Assembly (NCBI GenBank): GCA_963682025.1
Contig: OY821520.1
Coordinates: forward strand, 240,519,414-240,583,413
Length of the DNA stretch: 64,000 bases
Origin: Cordilura impudica
Taxonomy: Eukaryota > Arthropoda > Insecta > Diptera > Scathophagidae
Direction of reading: 5' to 3'
The notes under the pieces are model-generated. The model worked only from the letters and a program-made list of their open reading frames with translations. It made no database searches and was not told where the DNA came from. A program made the translations under genes and the position numbers. Below, in pieces: positions 22,300-33,470 of the stretch. The stretch's first letter is position 1. Each line of letters begins with the position of its first letter.

Positions 22300-22441
22300 T
22301 TTCAATTTCAATTTTACATTTCTCGGTATCAAATTTTTATTTCTCAATATCAATTTCTGAATTTCATTTAGTATATTCTCAATATTAATTATGATATCAA
22401 TATACAATTCTCGATAATTTATATGTTCTCAATTACAATTG
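22300..22441 (-). repeat. Same minisatellite in inverted orientation
   Basis: Reads CAATATCAATTTCTGAATTT and ATTTCTCAATATCAATTTC, the reverse complement of the units to the left. This forms the short right arm of the foldback-like structure, ending with the inverted end AATTGGATAAGGTGTA. Confidence 0.8.
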
Positions 22442-22904
22442 GATAAGGTGTAGTACATACATACATATACTTGTACATCAAAAGATTGAGCTTTCTGATA
22501 AAATCTGTGGCGTAAGACTAACACTATCTGTTATTGGCTACATTAAAAAATAACTCATTTAAAATTTAAAGCCATTCGGACCAAAATGTTGCTGTGGTGA
22601 ATTACTACTCAACAGTTATAGTACTGATTTCGTGTTCTTTGTAGACCACTTAAAATTTAATTTTAAAAAGTTTCAAATTTACTTAATTACTCAAATTTCA
22701 AGTTTAATTGCAAAATTCTTAAAATTGCTTTATCGAAGATGAACCTAAAATTCATCGCAGACACATTCATTCATTTCTTATACACACCAACCTCGATCAA
22801 TGTTTCTCCCTCCACCAATTATCATAAACGTAAATAAACAAATTTCAAAATCACACCAAATTTAAAAAATATAATTTGAGAATTTAGTCATAATTTAAAG
22901 AATC
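22442..22904. other. Unassigned AT-rich stretch
   Basis: Between the inverted minisatellite arm and the next LINE fragment. No ORF, RNA gene or repeat family recognised. Confidence 0.4.
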
Positions 22905-23408
22905 ATGCACATAAACTTGAAATTTATTGTTATTAAATTTAAAGTGGCGCAGAACGATTTTATAACCTACTGCTCTACTATAGTTTTGATTTTTTTTACA
23001 AACCACTCATGCAGAAATAATAAATTTGATAACAAATTTATCATCGATAAGTGCTGTGGTTATGATGTTTCCCCGAAAATATTGAAGAAATGTATAAATG
23101 AGTTCACACCACATCTTATGAATATTTTTAATGGAATGATAAGCCTGAGCATATTTCCAAATATCTTAAAATTTCATAAGGTAGAACCTATTCCGAAAGT
23201 GAATAATGCTACAACAACGGACCAGTATAGACCTATTGCTGTATTATCTGTAATCGATAACATATTCGAACGGATTTTATTTAATCAGATTTCAACTTTT
23301 ATGCAGAACAATAACCTACTTCATGACTTTCAATATGGATTTCGAAAAGGATGTGGAACAGAGGAAGCGGTTGTTAATATTGTTAATTATATTTGTAAAG
23401 GATTGGAC
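22905..23408 (+). pseudogene. LINE reverse transcriptase fragment (CR1/Jockey-like)
   Basis: Recognisable from about 23050: GYDVSPKILKKCINEFTPHL, FPNILKFHKVEPIPK, QYRPIAVLSVIDNIFERIL and FQYGFRKGCGTEEAVVNIVN, i.e. the fingers and palm start of a LINE RT. It stops abruptly at KGLDD (23408), where unrelated sequence with the tip CACAGTGGCGCC begins, so the element was cut by another insertion. It may be the same family as the 3' end at 17246-17966. Confidence 0.75.
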
Positions 23409-23731
23409 GACGCACAGTGGCGCCATTTGAGTTTTTTCGTTGCAAAAATCATATCTTTTGAACCGAATAACATAATTGAACAGTTTAAACAGCATATGAT
23501 AGATAACTGTTCAGCCTATGAAATGAGCGTTTGGAAAGGGTGCTACGCTTTGTAGGGGCCTACTTATAGGTTATCAAAGTTAAAATTTGTAGAAAAATCA
23601 ATTTTATGGTAACTAAAAAAAATTATTTTTACATTTTTAGATTGTTTTTATTTTTTTTCTTTAGGTTTTTATGTTTTAAATTATTACCCAACAAATTAAA
23701 AAAAAATTACTTCTTTTTTAAATTTATTTTT

Positions 23732-24512
23732 TCAATTTTCTGTAAAATATTCATCACAATTCGTAAGAGAAGGTATATCTAAAAGACTAATCGTTTCTAA
23801 ACTATAATTATTTTCTAACTCTATTCGTGACTTCACATGCCGCAGGGAAGAAATAAGTGGATCGGAAGATGTTGCCAACATGTTGAAGAGGTCCTCATTT
23901 TGCCTTACCCTTGATGCTTTGAATGTGTTCTGCAATCTATATTTTTTATAAAATTTGTTAAGAGACTCCTGTGCTTCTTCAGAAAGCTCTCCAATTGGCA
24001 AAGACTGGTACTCAATTATATCTTTGCCACGCGCCAATATTTTATGGACGGTCGGGGTCAACTTCTTCTGTGGATACATTTCTGCTAAAAGATATGCAGT
24101 TTTCGATGCATATTCTCCATATTTTGTAGAATTGACATTTTTTTTTTGGCCTTCCTTTTGCTCCTCTGGTCGATGTGGTGGGTTTATCTACTGCCAATAT
24201 ATCCATGATGGTGTCTTCAGTAAGCCAGTCCTCGTATTTGGAGTTGAAGTTCTGAATGGTTCGATTAGATTTCACCCATTTTGCCTTAATATTTGCATAT
24301 ATCAGATAAAAATTATTTTTTATAATTTCGCTTCTCTCAATATTTCCGTATAAGCTATCAAGTTCTTCTAAAGCAGCTTCCGTGAAAAACTTTGGTGTGG
24401 TTGACCTTCTAAACAGTTCAAATAATTTTAAATTGTTTAACGCCATGGTTTCAGTACTTGTTGCGCCAACTTTCAGTCGTAGACTAATCCAGGCATTATG
24501 CTTATTTTGCAA
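23732..24512 (-). pseudogene. Transposon-type protein of unknown function, frameshifted
   Basis: The upstream frame (24512 down) encodes AALEELDSLYGNIERSEII and GRPKKKCQFYKIW. A shift near 24110 then leads into ASKTAYLLAEMYPQKKLTPT, VHKILARGKDIIEYQSLPIG and ELSEEAQESLNKFYKKYR, ending SSDPLISSLRHV. The motif HkiL.hG..iie...lPIG.lSEEaqE..NK recurs in repetitive arthropod and cnidarian proteins that look transposon-encoded; I know no function for it. It lies downstream of a possible transposon tip (CACAGTGGCGCC at 23412). The first codons overlap a 153-bp tandem repeat. Confidence 0.55.
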
Positions 24513-24950
24513 TATATAGGCTTATGCTACCATGCATAAAAATTTACCTGTTCCCTGCATACATATGGATTTAGGCTGAATTATGCAATTTTGATATTAT
24601 GCTCGTGTCTAAATAAGATTTGTGCCTACCTGGAGGGACCATAAGTCATTATGCTTATTTTGCAATATATAGGCTTATGCTACCAAGCCTAAAAATTTAC
24701 CTGTTCCCTGCATACATATGGATTTAGGCTGAATTATGCAAATTTGATATTATGCTCGTGTCTAAATAAGATTTGTGCCTACCTGGAGGGACCATAAGTC
24801 ATTATGCTTATTTTGCAATATATAGGCTTATGCTACCAAGCCTAAAAATTTATCTGTTCCCTGCATACATATGGATTTAGGCTGAATTATGCAATTTTGA
24901 TATTATGCTCGTGTCTAAATAAGATTTGTGCCTACCTGGAGGTACTATAA
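24488..24950 (+). repeat. 153-bp tandem repeat, three copies
   Basis: Near-identical units with TGCTTATTTTGCAATATATA at 24499, 24652 and 24805 (period 153). Each contains CTGTTCCCTGCATACATATG and GCCTACCTGGAGGGACCATA. The first unit overlaps the N-terminal end of the preceding minus-strand pseudogene. Confidence 0.92.
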
Positions 24951-25301
24951 GTCAATATTGTTCTTGACCATTTGTACTCCAAAGTAATTTTTAAGTGAGG
25001 TGCGTACCTGCGAATTTCAATGAGTAGTTTTTTGTGCATCCTGTGTCTGTAACAGAATATTGGGAGTAGACTTTGGCAGAGGCTCACAGGTAGACAACCG
25101 ACTTAAAATGCAATTTTCAAACTATTAGATCAAACTACTGTCAGTCAAAACATGTAAGGGATGCACGCCATACAATTTCTGCAACCATGTCTTTTTAACC
25201 TTTTTTACCTCTAGAAGCCAAACGGGCACGTACGGGCAGATAAAACCTTTTGAATTATGTAAAGAAATAACACATGTTTTGCAAATATGGCAAATATAGA
25301 G
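24951..25301. other. Unassigned stretch before the piggyBac remnant
   Basis: No gene or repeat recognised. It includes AAACGGGCACGTACGGGCAG near 25219, not attributable to any family. Confidence 0.4.
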
Positions 25302-25372
25302 GGTCTTTATTTAATGAAAAAATAAAATTTCCTAGAATTTGCACTCGAATTTCGAGGGCTGGAATCTGCTAG
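25302..25372 (-). repeat. Dispersed repeat R8, copy 2 (reverse, truncated)
   Basis: Reverse complement of the start of the repeat at 6104, through CGAATTTCGAGGGCTGGAAT. It directly abuts the piggyBac coding sequence, which therefore begins mid-protein. Confidence 0.6.
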
Positions 25373-26475
25373 TATACATAAATGATGACACCAAACTTCA
25401 GAGTAATGATCGTCTTCTCAAGATTCGACCATTAGTTGATCATCTAAACCGAGTTTTTTTAAGACATGGTGAATTAGATGAAAATCTTTGTATTGATGAG
25501 AGCATGATTCCTTATTACGGAAAACACTATTCAAAGCAATATATTTGGGGTAAACCAATTAGATTTGGATTCAAAAATTGGGCACTTAATTCAAGTAATG
25601 GATATATGCTTCAATTTGATATATATATATGGGTACAAATGCTGATGTCGTTTCACATGGGGTTTGGTGTAGGTGGTGCCTTCTTACAAAGGCAAATATA
25701 CCAAACAATAAAGGAAAAGTAAGAAATAAAATTTATTTTAAACTAACAAAGAAATATACAAATAAAATATTATTTTACCATAAAGGTTTTCATCGATAAT
25801 TACTCTACATCCGTGAAACTACTTCGTCATTTGTCAAGCAAGGGTATCTGTACATATGGTGGAAGGACAACAATGTCGTCATTATTGGAAAAAAATTCGA
25901 TAACAACGAAATTGGATCATGCAGACGTTATGCAAGACATGGGTGGCGTTTATAAAATGGATCAGTTGGTGGCTGCTTATAGATCGAGAATTAGACAGCG
26001 AAAGTGGTGGTGGCCAATATTTGCATACTCAAGGCATTGGTGGCGTTTATAAAATGGATCAGTTGGTGGCTGCATATAGATCGAGAATTAGACAGCGAAG
26101 GTGGTGTTGGCCAATATTTGCATATTTATTGGATGCAGCAGTTGTAATTGTATGGCTGTTTATGCGGAAACTTCAACCAAATGATCCTAATTCTGTTACT
26201 TTGCTCAAATTTCGCCGCTTTATAGCTACCTCTTAACTTAAAACATATGGAGTCCCTCTATGAGAAGTTCATCTAGGAATAATGTCAACACTGAAGTATG
26301 ATACCATGGTAGGGATCATACTGTGGACTACTGCGAATTGCAAAGGCGATGTGCGTTTTGTGGATAAAAAACAAATTAAATTTGTATTAAATGCAATAGA
26401 AGTAAGTCTTCACCTAAAAGAATGCTTCAAAATTTTTCATTCGCCAAGTGTTCATAGCGCACAGCGTCCTTTATA
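25373..26475 (+). pseudogene. piggyBac-like transposase remnant
   Basis: Segment 1 (25373-25722): NDDTKLQSNDRLLKIRPLVD, HGELDENLCIDESMIPYYGK and GKPIRFGFKNWAL, the DDE_Tnp_1_7 core with the Asp of IDE. Segment 2 (25813-26235): GVYKMDQLVAAYRSRIRQRK, WPIFAYLLDAAVV and LLKFRRFIATS. Segment 3 (about 26290-26430, another frame): a Cys-rich tail RRCAFCG and ICIKCNRSK, matching the piggyBac C-terminal zinc region. A 96-bp direct duplication of GVYKMDQLVAAYRSRIRQR (25943 and 26039) and several frame breaks make it inactive. Confidence 0.88.
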
Positions 26476-27169
26476 ACGGATATATCGTAAAACTCAAGTT
26501 ACCTGTTTTTTCTTAATAAAGATTTCAAAAAATTTTTAATTATGTTCTTTTGTTCCATATTAACATTAAAAAAGATTAAAAAGTTGCTGGGGATCCTCAT
26601 GTTCTAATAGGTTAAATCAAAACTCACATATGGATGCCTCACTCGCCAAGTCGATTAACTTCACTTTTTGAATTATGAAAATTTTAATGTGAAAGCGCTT
26701 GATTGGCGGCTAACTGTTTGCATTCAAAACAAATAATAGTGTTAATGGTATTAATCCTTATTATTAGAGAATTTTTTTTTTTAATATAACAGTTAGCCGT
26801 CAGTTAAACCTTCAGTCCGTCTGTCAGTTGAAATCTCACTCATTCGCAAAATAAACCATTTACCTGGGTAAAGTTATGATAATATTGTTGGCCATTGTTT
26901 CGGGCAGGTTAGTATTAAAAATGGGTAAATCGGGCACCATTGTGCCAAGATATGGTCTAAAATATGGAGACAGCTCTAAAAATTTAGTGTTTCTTGTAAG
27001 AATTTATTTAGTATTAAGTTTGTCAAATTATTTACCTTTTCAAATAAATTGTTTACATTTGTTATAAATAGTGCAATAAGTCCAGATCTTAATGTAAACG
27101 TAAAACCCAGGTGGAGGATATCAAAGATTTGGCATAGCCGAATTTAACACTCTTGTTTTTTTTTTTTTT
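26476..27169. other. Unassigned AT-rich stretch
   Basis: No supported gene. A short direct repeat of the theme GGCGGCTAACTGTT / CAGTTAGCCG occurs inverted at 26705 and 26789 and may mark a small MITE. Confidence 0.35.
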
Positions 27170-27427
27170 TTTTATTTAATTTTTAAGTTAAAACCTATTC
27201 AGTTAAAATATATTACGCATAATATTCAATAAAAATAAATAAAAATGTAAAATCTCACTGAAGTGGCCACTTCAAAGTAAGAAAAATAATAAAAAAAAAA
27301 AAATAAATTAGTGTAAAGAAAAATATGAAAAAAATTTTCAAAAACAGAAATCGTGTCTTTTGTTTAACCCTCTTGCTTCTCTACACCGTTCACCTACAAA
27401 CAAAAAAATACGTCGCAAAAAATCACC
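27170..27427 (+). mobile_element. MITE family M2, copy c (partial, target of a hAT insertion)
   Basis: Matches the right part of M2 copies (AATCTCACTGAAGTGGC, CTCTTGCTTCTCTACACCG, AAATCACCGTGTAAA). The hAT element that follows inserted in its right end at GTGTAAAT. Confidence 0.68.
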
Positions 27428-27435
27428 GTGTAAAT

Positions 27436-29406
27436 CAGCTATGCCCACCGCTTGAGCTCGCGAGCCAAAACAGCTTTTTGTGCTTTTACATGTATACATA
27501 AAGAGCTTTGTGCTTTCACACATAAAGCGAATTACAGTATTGCTCAAAATGTTTAATGATGTTTGGGAAAATTATTTTTTGTTTACGCAAAACAGCGTTG
27601 GCGAGCCTGTATGTATGGTATGCCAACGCAATGTTAAGCGTAACCACAAATTTAATGTCGAAAGGCATTACAGAATATTTCGATATTGTAGATGAGGAAA
27701 GAGAAATTTTAATTGCTCATTTGATAAATAGTTGTTGAAGGAGAAGCAGGAAACATTTTAAATAATGATGTTGAAAATGCGTCTTTTATTGTTTCGCTTG
27801 CGTTATCAAAACGCTGTCGTCCTTTTGATGATGGCATTTTTTTTTTAAGATGCTGGCTAAAGAAGTGCTAGGTTGTTTTGGAAGTAAGGGTAGAGATATG
27901 GCCAAAATTGTAGAAAAAGTACCATTATCAAGGAACGCAATTACCCGAAGGACAGAACAAATTAGTTCGTATATTTTTTCCCTCACCAAAAACAGACTTA
28001 AAAATTGTAAATATTTCGCTCTATGTTTGGATGAGAGTACTGATATCAATAATTTATGCCAACTAATAATATGCGTCAAATCTGTTGACGATCAATTAAT
28101 AACATTTGAGGAAATATTTGATGTAGTTGCTATGCATAGACATGTAAATGGGGCATTAGAATCGCGCGTATTTGGTCACATTGATATCAACAAATTAAGT
28201 TCAATATGTACAGATGGTGCAAAGGTTAAGGTTGGAACTAAAAAAGGGCTTGTAGGTTGTTTATCAAACAAAAACATAAGTTTGCTGACATTCCATTGCA
28301 TAATTCACCAACAAGCTCTTTTTGCAAAAGAATTGTGCTTGAATAATGCCATGGACATCGCAGTAAAAAATATTAATAAAATAAAGGGTGGCCATAATGC
28401 CCTCAACCACAGGAAGTTTAAATCCCTTCTTGATGAACTGGACTCTGACTACGTGGATTTACTTTTATATACTGAAGTACGGTGGCTGAGCAGAGGCAAA
28501 TACCTGGAAAGATTATTTAAGAAAAGAAGTAATAATTTTTTTTTTGAAGAGAATATGAGTTCAGATGCCGAAAAATATATTTCAGCTTTTAAAGACAAAG
28601 ATTTTATTTTTGACTTGGCTTTCTTGTGCTATATCACTAAATTAATTAATGAATTAAACTTACTGATTCAGGGTAAAAATAAAAAAAATTTGATTTAGTA
28701 CGAATCAAAAACCATTTTGAAAAAAAAAATTTCAAATATTGAACGAAATAAAAATAATAGTATATCCGACTTACCAAACTTAAAACAAATCTTTCATGAA
28801 CATGAAGAATTTAACAGAATGGAAGAATTTCAAAAATAATAGAAACACTTTTGCAAAATTTTAGATTCAGATTTAAAGACTTTGATGTTATCCAAACAAG
28901 CATAGATTCACACGACTACCCTCTTGTATGTAATATACAAGAACAAAAAATTGAGCTTCAGGAAGAATTAACACGAATGAGAGAAGATTTTCTAATTCCC
29001 TGAGAAAATGGTGAAAATTTTTGGAAGCAAATAAAAGATGATAAGTATCCTAAGCTCAAAAATGAAATATATAAATTATATTCTATGTTTTTGAGTCAGC
29101 CTTTTCTACCATGAAAATATTATTAAATAAATACCGACATAGATTGACCGATAACCATCTTTCAGATCTCATTCGAATTAAAAATTATGAGTGAAATAGA
29201 TATAGATGAACTAGTGCGTTCAATTACCGAAATTTTCGGAAGTCTCAATCTTTATTTTTAACAAAAATAATAGAATATAATTTGTAATGTTGTGGCGAAG
29301 TACGTCACTTTTGCACCACACTGTTTGCCGAAATAACAATAAAAGAGCTTTTACGCATACCCAACACACTCGAACAAATCGCATACATTGACGTTTTGCA
29401 TAGCTG
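27436..29406 (+). mobile_element. hAT element A with 8-bp target duplication
   Basis: 1,971 bp with ends CAGCTATGC (left) and GCATAGCTG (right), flanked by GTGTAAAT at 27428-27435 and 29407-29414. The 8-bp duplication and CAG...CTG ends are diagnostic of hAT. It carries a broken transposase and was inserted into an M2 MITE. Confidence 0.88.
27549..29200 (+). pseudogene. hAT transposase of element A (GTF2IRD2/ZBED5-like), disrupted
   Basis: N-terminus MFNDVWENYFLFTQN with CMVCQRNVKRNHKFNVERHY resembles a BED-type finger. The main open segment 27850-28698 has NRLKNCKYFALCLDESTDIN with the catalytic Asp context, CTDGAKVKVGTKKGLVG, FHCIIHQQALFAK (CxxH) and TEVRWLSRGKYLERLF. After a stop at 28698 the C-terminal part continues in other frames as AFSTMKILLNKYRHRLTDNH. 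It is therefore a multiply broken copy in a complete element. Confidence 0.85.
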
Positions 29407-29862
29407 GTGTAAATCATGCCTCATACATATTTATTGAAAAAAATAGTAATCAAAAAAATAACTTTTATTTCTAATGTCACATAAGTAATTTATTTTTGGA
29501 AAAAAATTTCTGAAAAAAAAATACTGAGTATTTTTGTTTTGAGTATTTTATGTGTTTATTATACTCATAAAAGACAAATTTATACCCATATCGGTCTAAT
29601 ATCTTTTAATATTACTTCTACTTAAAATAATTTTTATGTCCCGTTTGTGATTCCGTGTGAAAAAATTTTTTATCTGCTTAACATTTTTTTTTTATAAAAA
29701 AACATCTAAGCTTAAATAATTTGTCTATAAAGAAACCGCCTCAGAAGATTCTGAAAATAATGCTGTCTGTCTCAGATTTTGAGGATATTTTTATAGAAAA
29801 ACAGTTTTTTCTGTAGAAAAACAGTTTCTGTATATCGAAATTAGTAAGTAATTAAGGATACT
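29407..29862. other. Unassigned stretch
   Basis: Right hAT target duplication, then AT-rich sequence. 29745-29835 resembles the ABCC-intron minisatellite (CTCAGATTTTGAGG, TATAGAAAAACAG). No gene. Confidence 0.4.
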
Positions 29863-30120
29863 ATCAGAGCCAAATTCGAGTGCAAATTCTAGAAAAATTT
29901 ATTTTTTCATTTAATAAATAATTTTATAAGAGCCTTAAGTTATACTAATCAATTTTAGCCAATTCACAATTAAACACTTAAATAAAATTCATTAAATTTC
30001 ATTATAAATATTTGTTGAACACCCAACAGGTATATACCTACATGAGTTTGTTAATAAATAATTTTATAAGAGCCCAAAGGTATGCTAATCAATTTTAGCC
30101 AATCCACAATTCAACACAAG
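29863..30120 (+). repeat. Dispersed repeat R8, copy 3
   Basis: Starts like 6104 (CAAATTCGAGTGCAAATTCT) and contains TATGCTAATCAATTTTAGCC twice (about 29945 and 30072), an internal duplication of roughly 130 bp. Confidence 0.6.
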
Positions 30121-30138
30121 GCTTTTGATATTTATAAA

Positions 30139-30405
30139 GGCCAGTTTACACTATCACACTTTGTAATACGACCTGTCAAAAAGTATTATGAAAAAGTCGT
30201 ATCATGTAAAAAGCTTATGTTATGAAATTCACAGTCTGTATGATTTTATTTTCGAAGTCCGATGTTTTTGTTTTTTTTCATTTTTAAGGCCCAATTACAC
30301 GATATCACTCAGTCGTATGATTTTTCGACATAACAATCCGATGAAATTCATCGGACTGTCATAAAGTCGTACCGACATTATTTCTGCATAAGTAGGCCTT
30401 TAGAA
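30139..30405 (+). mobile_element. MITE family M5, copy a
   Basis: Two modules: GGCCAGTTTACACTATCACA at 30139 on, and GGCCCAATTACACGATATCA at about 30291 to AAGTAGGCC at 30400. Both modules recur, in other order and orientation, at 41548-41973. Inverted ends of the GGCC..TTACAC type. Confidence 0.65.
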
Positions 30406-30502
30406 AAATTTCTAAAAACTTGTCATTTTGTTAAAAAAAAAAAAAAAACTATATTTATGTTGGTTGGCCAATGTAGTTGTTTATTATATTTATTTTAGCT
30501 AG

Positions 30503-31778
30503 TCAAAATTGCACTATTTCAGTTGGACAAACCAAAAGCAACGTTAAGCAAGAACAAATTGCATTGTCTATACCTTCAAGTTTAACGGCTTATTTTTTCA
30601 TTCTCTTTAAACTTAATTTTATTTACGTTGAGTGACAGCTAGTTCGTTGTGAAATTTATCATATTTAAATCAAATCATCATGGCTCGTTATAAATACTCC
30701 GAAAACTTAAAAATGAGTAATTAAGGATTTTGTAATGGAAAGAGTCAAATATAACTAGCTAAAAAGCATAAGATTAATGAATCTATAATATCTCGGCTTA
30801 TAAAAAAAATATAAAACAAAATCTATAAAAACATTGCATTTGGGAGGAGCACCACGGCAGACAGATGAAATGACAGACCGTCACATTGTACAAATTGTGC
30901 AAAAGTATCCATTGAAATCATCAAAAACTATTTTAAATGAGTTAAATTAAAATATAGATTCAAGGACTGTTCGTCGCCGAACATAAGAAGCAGGTTTCCG
31001 AAGCTTCAGGCCAGCAAAAAAAAAACACTGCTCACGAAGAAACATTTGGCAAAAAGGTATAACTTATTTATTTCAATTCTATTTCGCAAAAATGCTTAGC
31101 ATATCAATATTTGTAGGTTTCATTTTGCACAAAAATATCAAAACTGGACGGCTGAAAAACGTTTTATTTAACGACGAGTCAAAATTTAATTTGTTTAATT
31201 CTGACGGAATGTGCACTTTTCGCCGCAAGAAAGGAGATCGTTTAAACCCATGCTACTGCAAGCCAACTGTGAAGCATGGCGGCGGATCAATTATGATTTC
31301 GGTATGCTTCTCTGGTTTTGGCATTGGACCCTTCCACGAAATCGACGGATTAATGGACAAATTTAAATATAGAGATATTCTTGCTAGTGTTATGATGCAA
31401 CAATATGAGTGGTATTTGCCGCTTCGTTGGATATTTCAACACGACAACGACCCGAAACATACTTCGAAGCTGGTAAAAGAGGGGCTCGCTGAAAATGGGG
31501 TTCAAACACTTGCAGTCGGCCCAATCAACTGATTTGAACCCTATTGAGAACATATTGGGCATTTTAAAGCGACGAGTAGCTGTTCGGGCTTTCACTTCTA
31601 AACAGCCTTTAAAAGAAGCGCTGGAAATTGAGTGGAAAAGCAACCGCCTTATTGAATCCATACCACGTAGATGCCGCGAAGTTATAAAAAACAACGGATT
31701 CTTCACTAAATATTGAATAATAAATAATAATAATAAATGTTGCTTTTGTTTTGTCCAACTGAAATAGCGCCATTTTGA
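30503..31778 (+). mobile_element. Tc1/mariner element with 40-bp inverted repeats
   Basis: The left end TCAAAATTGCACTATTTCAG and TTGGACAAACCAAAAGCAAC are matched at the right end as the inverse of TCAAAATGGCGCTATTTCAG and TTGGACAAAACAAAAGCAAC. 1.28 kb, usual Tc1 size. Exact tips and TA duplication cannot be fixed by eye. The encoded transposase is broken. Confidence 0.85.
30680..31716 (+). pseudogene. Tc1-like transposase, disrupted
   Basis: The N-terminus starts MARYKYSENLKMS at 30680 and meets a stop at once; the helix-turn-helix half is riddled with stops. The catalytic half is readable: NVLFNDESKFNLF (first Asp), KHGGGSIMISVCFSGFG, FQHDNDPKHTSKLVKEG (second Asp) and, after a frameshift near 31500, QSTDLNPIENILGILKRR (Glu). 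This is the DD34E pattern of Tc1 transposases. Confidence 0.88.
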
Positions 31779-31841
31779 AAAAAATATAACGGTTCTTTTA
31801 ATTTACAATTTTGTTTGTAATGTTATATGTAAAGAGTAAGG

Positions 31842-32500
31842 TCCAATTCAGACGACGATTTTTGACGACGCGCTTTTTCTTAATTCTCTTTTGAAGCTGC
31901 TACCAAAAACCTTGCATTCATACGATGATTTTTAGTTTCACGTCTTTTTTTTAATCTGCTTTAGTTTATTTTTCGCATTAAGAAAAATATGTGAATTACT
32001 GTAAATTCAAATTATCTTTTTTATTTTTCAATTTATTTATTTGTTAAATATTATTTACATTATTTCATTATAAGATTTAATCTTTTTACACATAATAATT
32101 TATCACAATTTTTCACATTATATACAAAAACCTATTTAATATTTAAATTATTAAGAGTAGAATATTTAGAATATCTAATCAAATAGCAGAACGTATCAAT
32201 ATTTAAAAGTTTTAAGTTAAAACATATTCAGTTTAAAGAAATTATGCATAAATATTAAATAAAATAAATAAAAATGTAAGCGAAAAATCTCACTGAAGTG
32301 GCTACTTCAAAGTACGAAATAGAATAAAACGTAACAAGAAAAAAAGAAATGAGTGTAAAGAGAAATATGAAAAAAATCTTGAAAACAGAAATCGTGTCTT
32401 TTTGCTTACCCCTCTTGCTTCTCTACACCGTTCGCCTACAAACAAAAAAAGACGTCGAAAAACAACGTCGTCAAAAGTCGCCGTGTAAAGACAGCTTAAG
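31842..32500 (+). mobile_element. MITE family M2, copy b (both ends)
   Basis: The left end CAGACGACGATTTTTGACG and the right end CGTCGTCAAAAGTCGCCGTG form imperfect inverted repeats. The interior matches 4800-5337. The small ORFs on both strands recur in other copies and are not genes. Confidence 0.72.
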
Positions 32501-33149
32501 AAATGATAAAGATTTTGGAAAAACAACAATAACATGCTTAAAAATACCCAAAAGGTCAATAGTGATTTTGGTTGCTTTTGTTTTGACCAACACTGTATAT
32601 AGAAATACGTTCTTAGATTCTAAGATTTTTTTCTACAGAAAAACCATTTCAAATTTTTAAAATAGAAACGATCCAAAATAATCGTTTTTGTTTCCAAAAT
32701 AATATACTAAGAATAATTTAACTCTGTCACAGTTAACGAATTATGGCCCCTAGTTAAGAATAAATGTGAAACGAGGTCTTACTTTTAACAGTCTTCACAA
32801 ATAATAATCCAAAATGTAGAATTTCGATTGATTTTACTCTAAACCGAATGCGGTGATTTGCTCCCTGCTCTTTAAGAAATTTTTTAAAGATTTTTATTAA
32901 ATGATTTTATTTAAAATAAAAGTCATGTGTGAAGAATATACCTAACTCTAATATTATTTTAATATTGTTACTGGTAAAAGTTTAGAGAAATAATTTTCAT
33001 TGAATTAAATTCGATTTTGTTAATAACGTATTACTAGTATATATTTTCAAGATAATAAACGTAAGGAAAAATATGTGTAAGACTTATCTTACTCAAATTT
33101 GGTTAGTATATGGTTTTGGAACACATTAGTGCCATATAATAATCACATC
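32501..33149. other. Unassigned AT-rich stretch
   Basis: No gene or known repeat seen. The right boundary is the target duplication of hAT element B. Confidence 0.4.
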
Positions 33150-33303
33150 CGATATACCAGGTATGGGCATATGCGGCCCCACGGGCCGCATGCGGCCCAC
33201 GAACGAATTTTATGCGGCCCCATATAAATTTTAAAAAAATTACAAAATTTAATTTAGATTTAATTTAAAAAAAATCAAAACATTAATACCAAAATTTCAA
33301 AGT

Positions 33304-33470
33304 ATTGTTCAAAAATAGCATTAATACGAGTATAATTTTTCAATAGGGCCAAATTATTTGAATGTAACGTCTGTTAGCATGCTTAATTGTTCAAAAATAG
33401 CATTAATACGAGTATAATTTTTCAATAGGGCCAAATTATTTGAATGTAACGTCTGTTAGCATGCTTAATT
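33304..33470 (+). repeat. 83-bp tandem duplication in the 5' end of hAT B
   Basis: ATTGTTCAAAAATAGCATTA through GTCTGTTAGCATGCTTA occurs twice in direct succession (33304 and 33387), apparently without a mismatch. Confidence 0.93.

Larger units (their letters stand above)
8829..22460. mobile_element. Foldback-like element with minisatellite arms, carrying three later insertions
   Basis: The left end reads TTACACCTTTTAGTACACC, then AATTATTATCGAGAA and a long array of TTGATATTGAGAAAT units. The right end, read on the minus strand, is TACACCTTATCCAATTG, then AATTGAGAA and the same units. A non-repetitive core at about 22115-22300 separates the arms. Inverted arms of short tandem repeats are the hallmark of Drosophila Foldback elements. 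The left arm is far longer than the right one (about 140 bp) and contains the PLE palindrome and two LINEs. Membership of one element is inference. Confidence 0.5.

Noticed and set aside
24495..24950. CRISPR-like array at the 153-bp repeats
   Set aside because: Units are contiguous and wholly repeated without spacers, in a eukaryotic genome.
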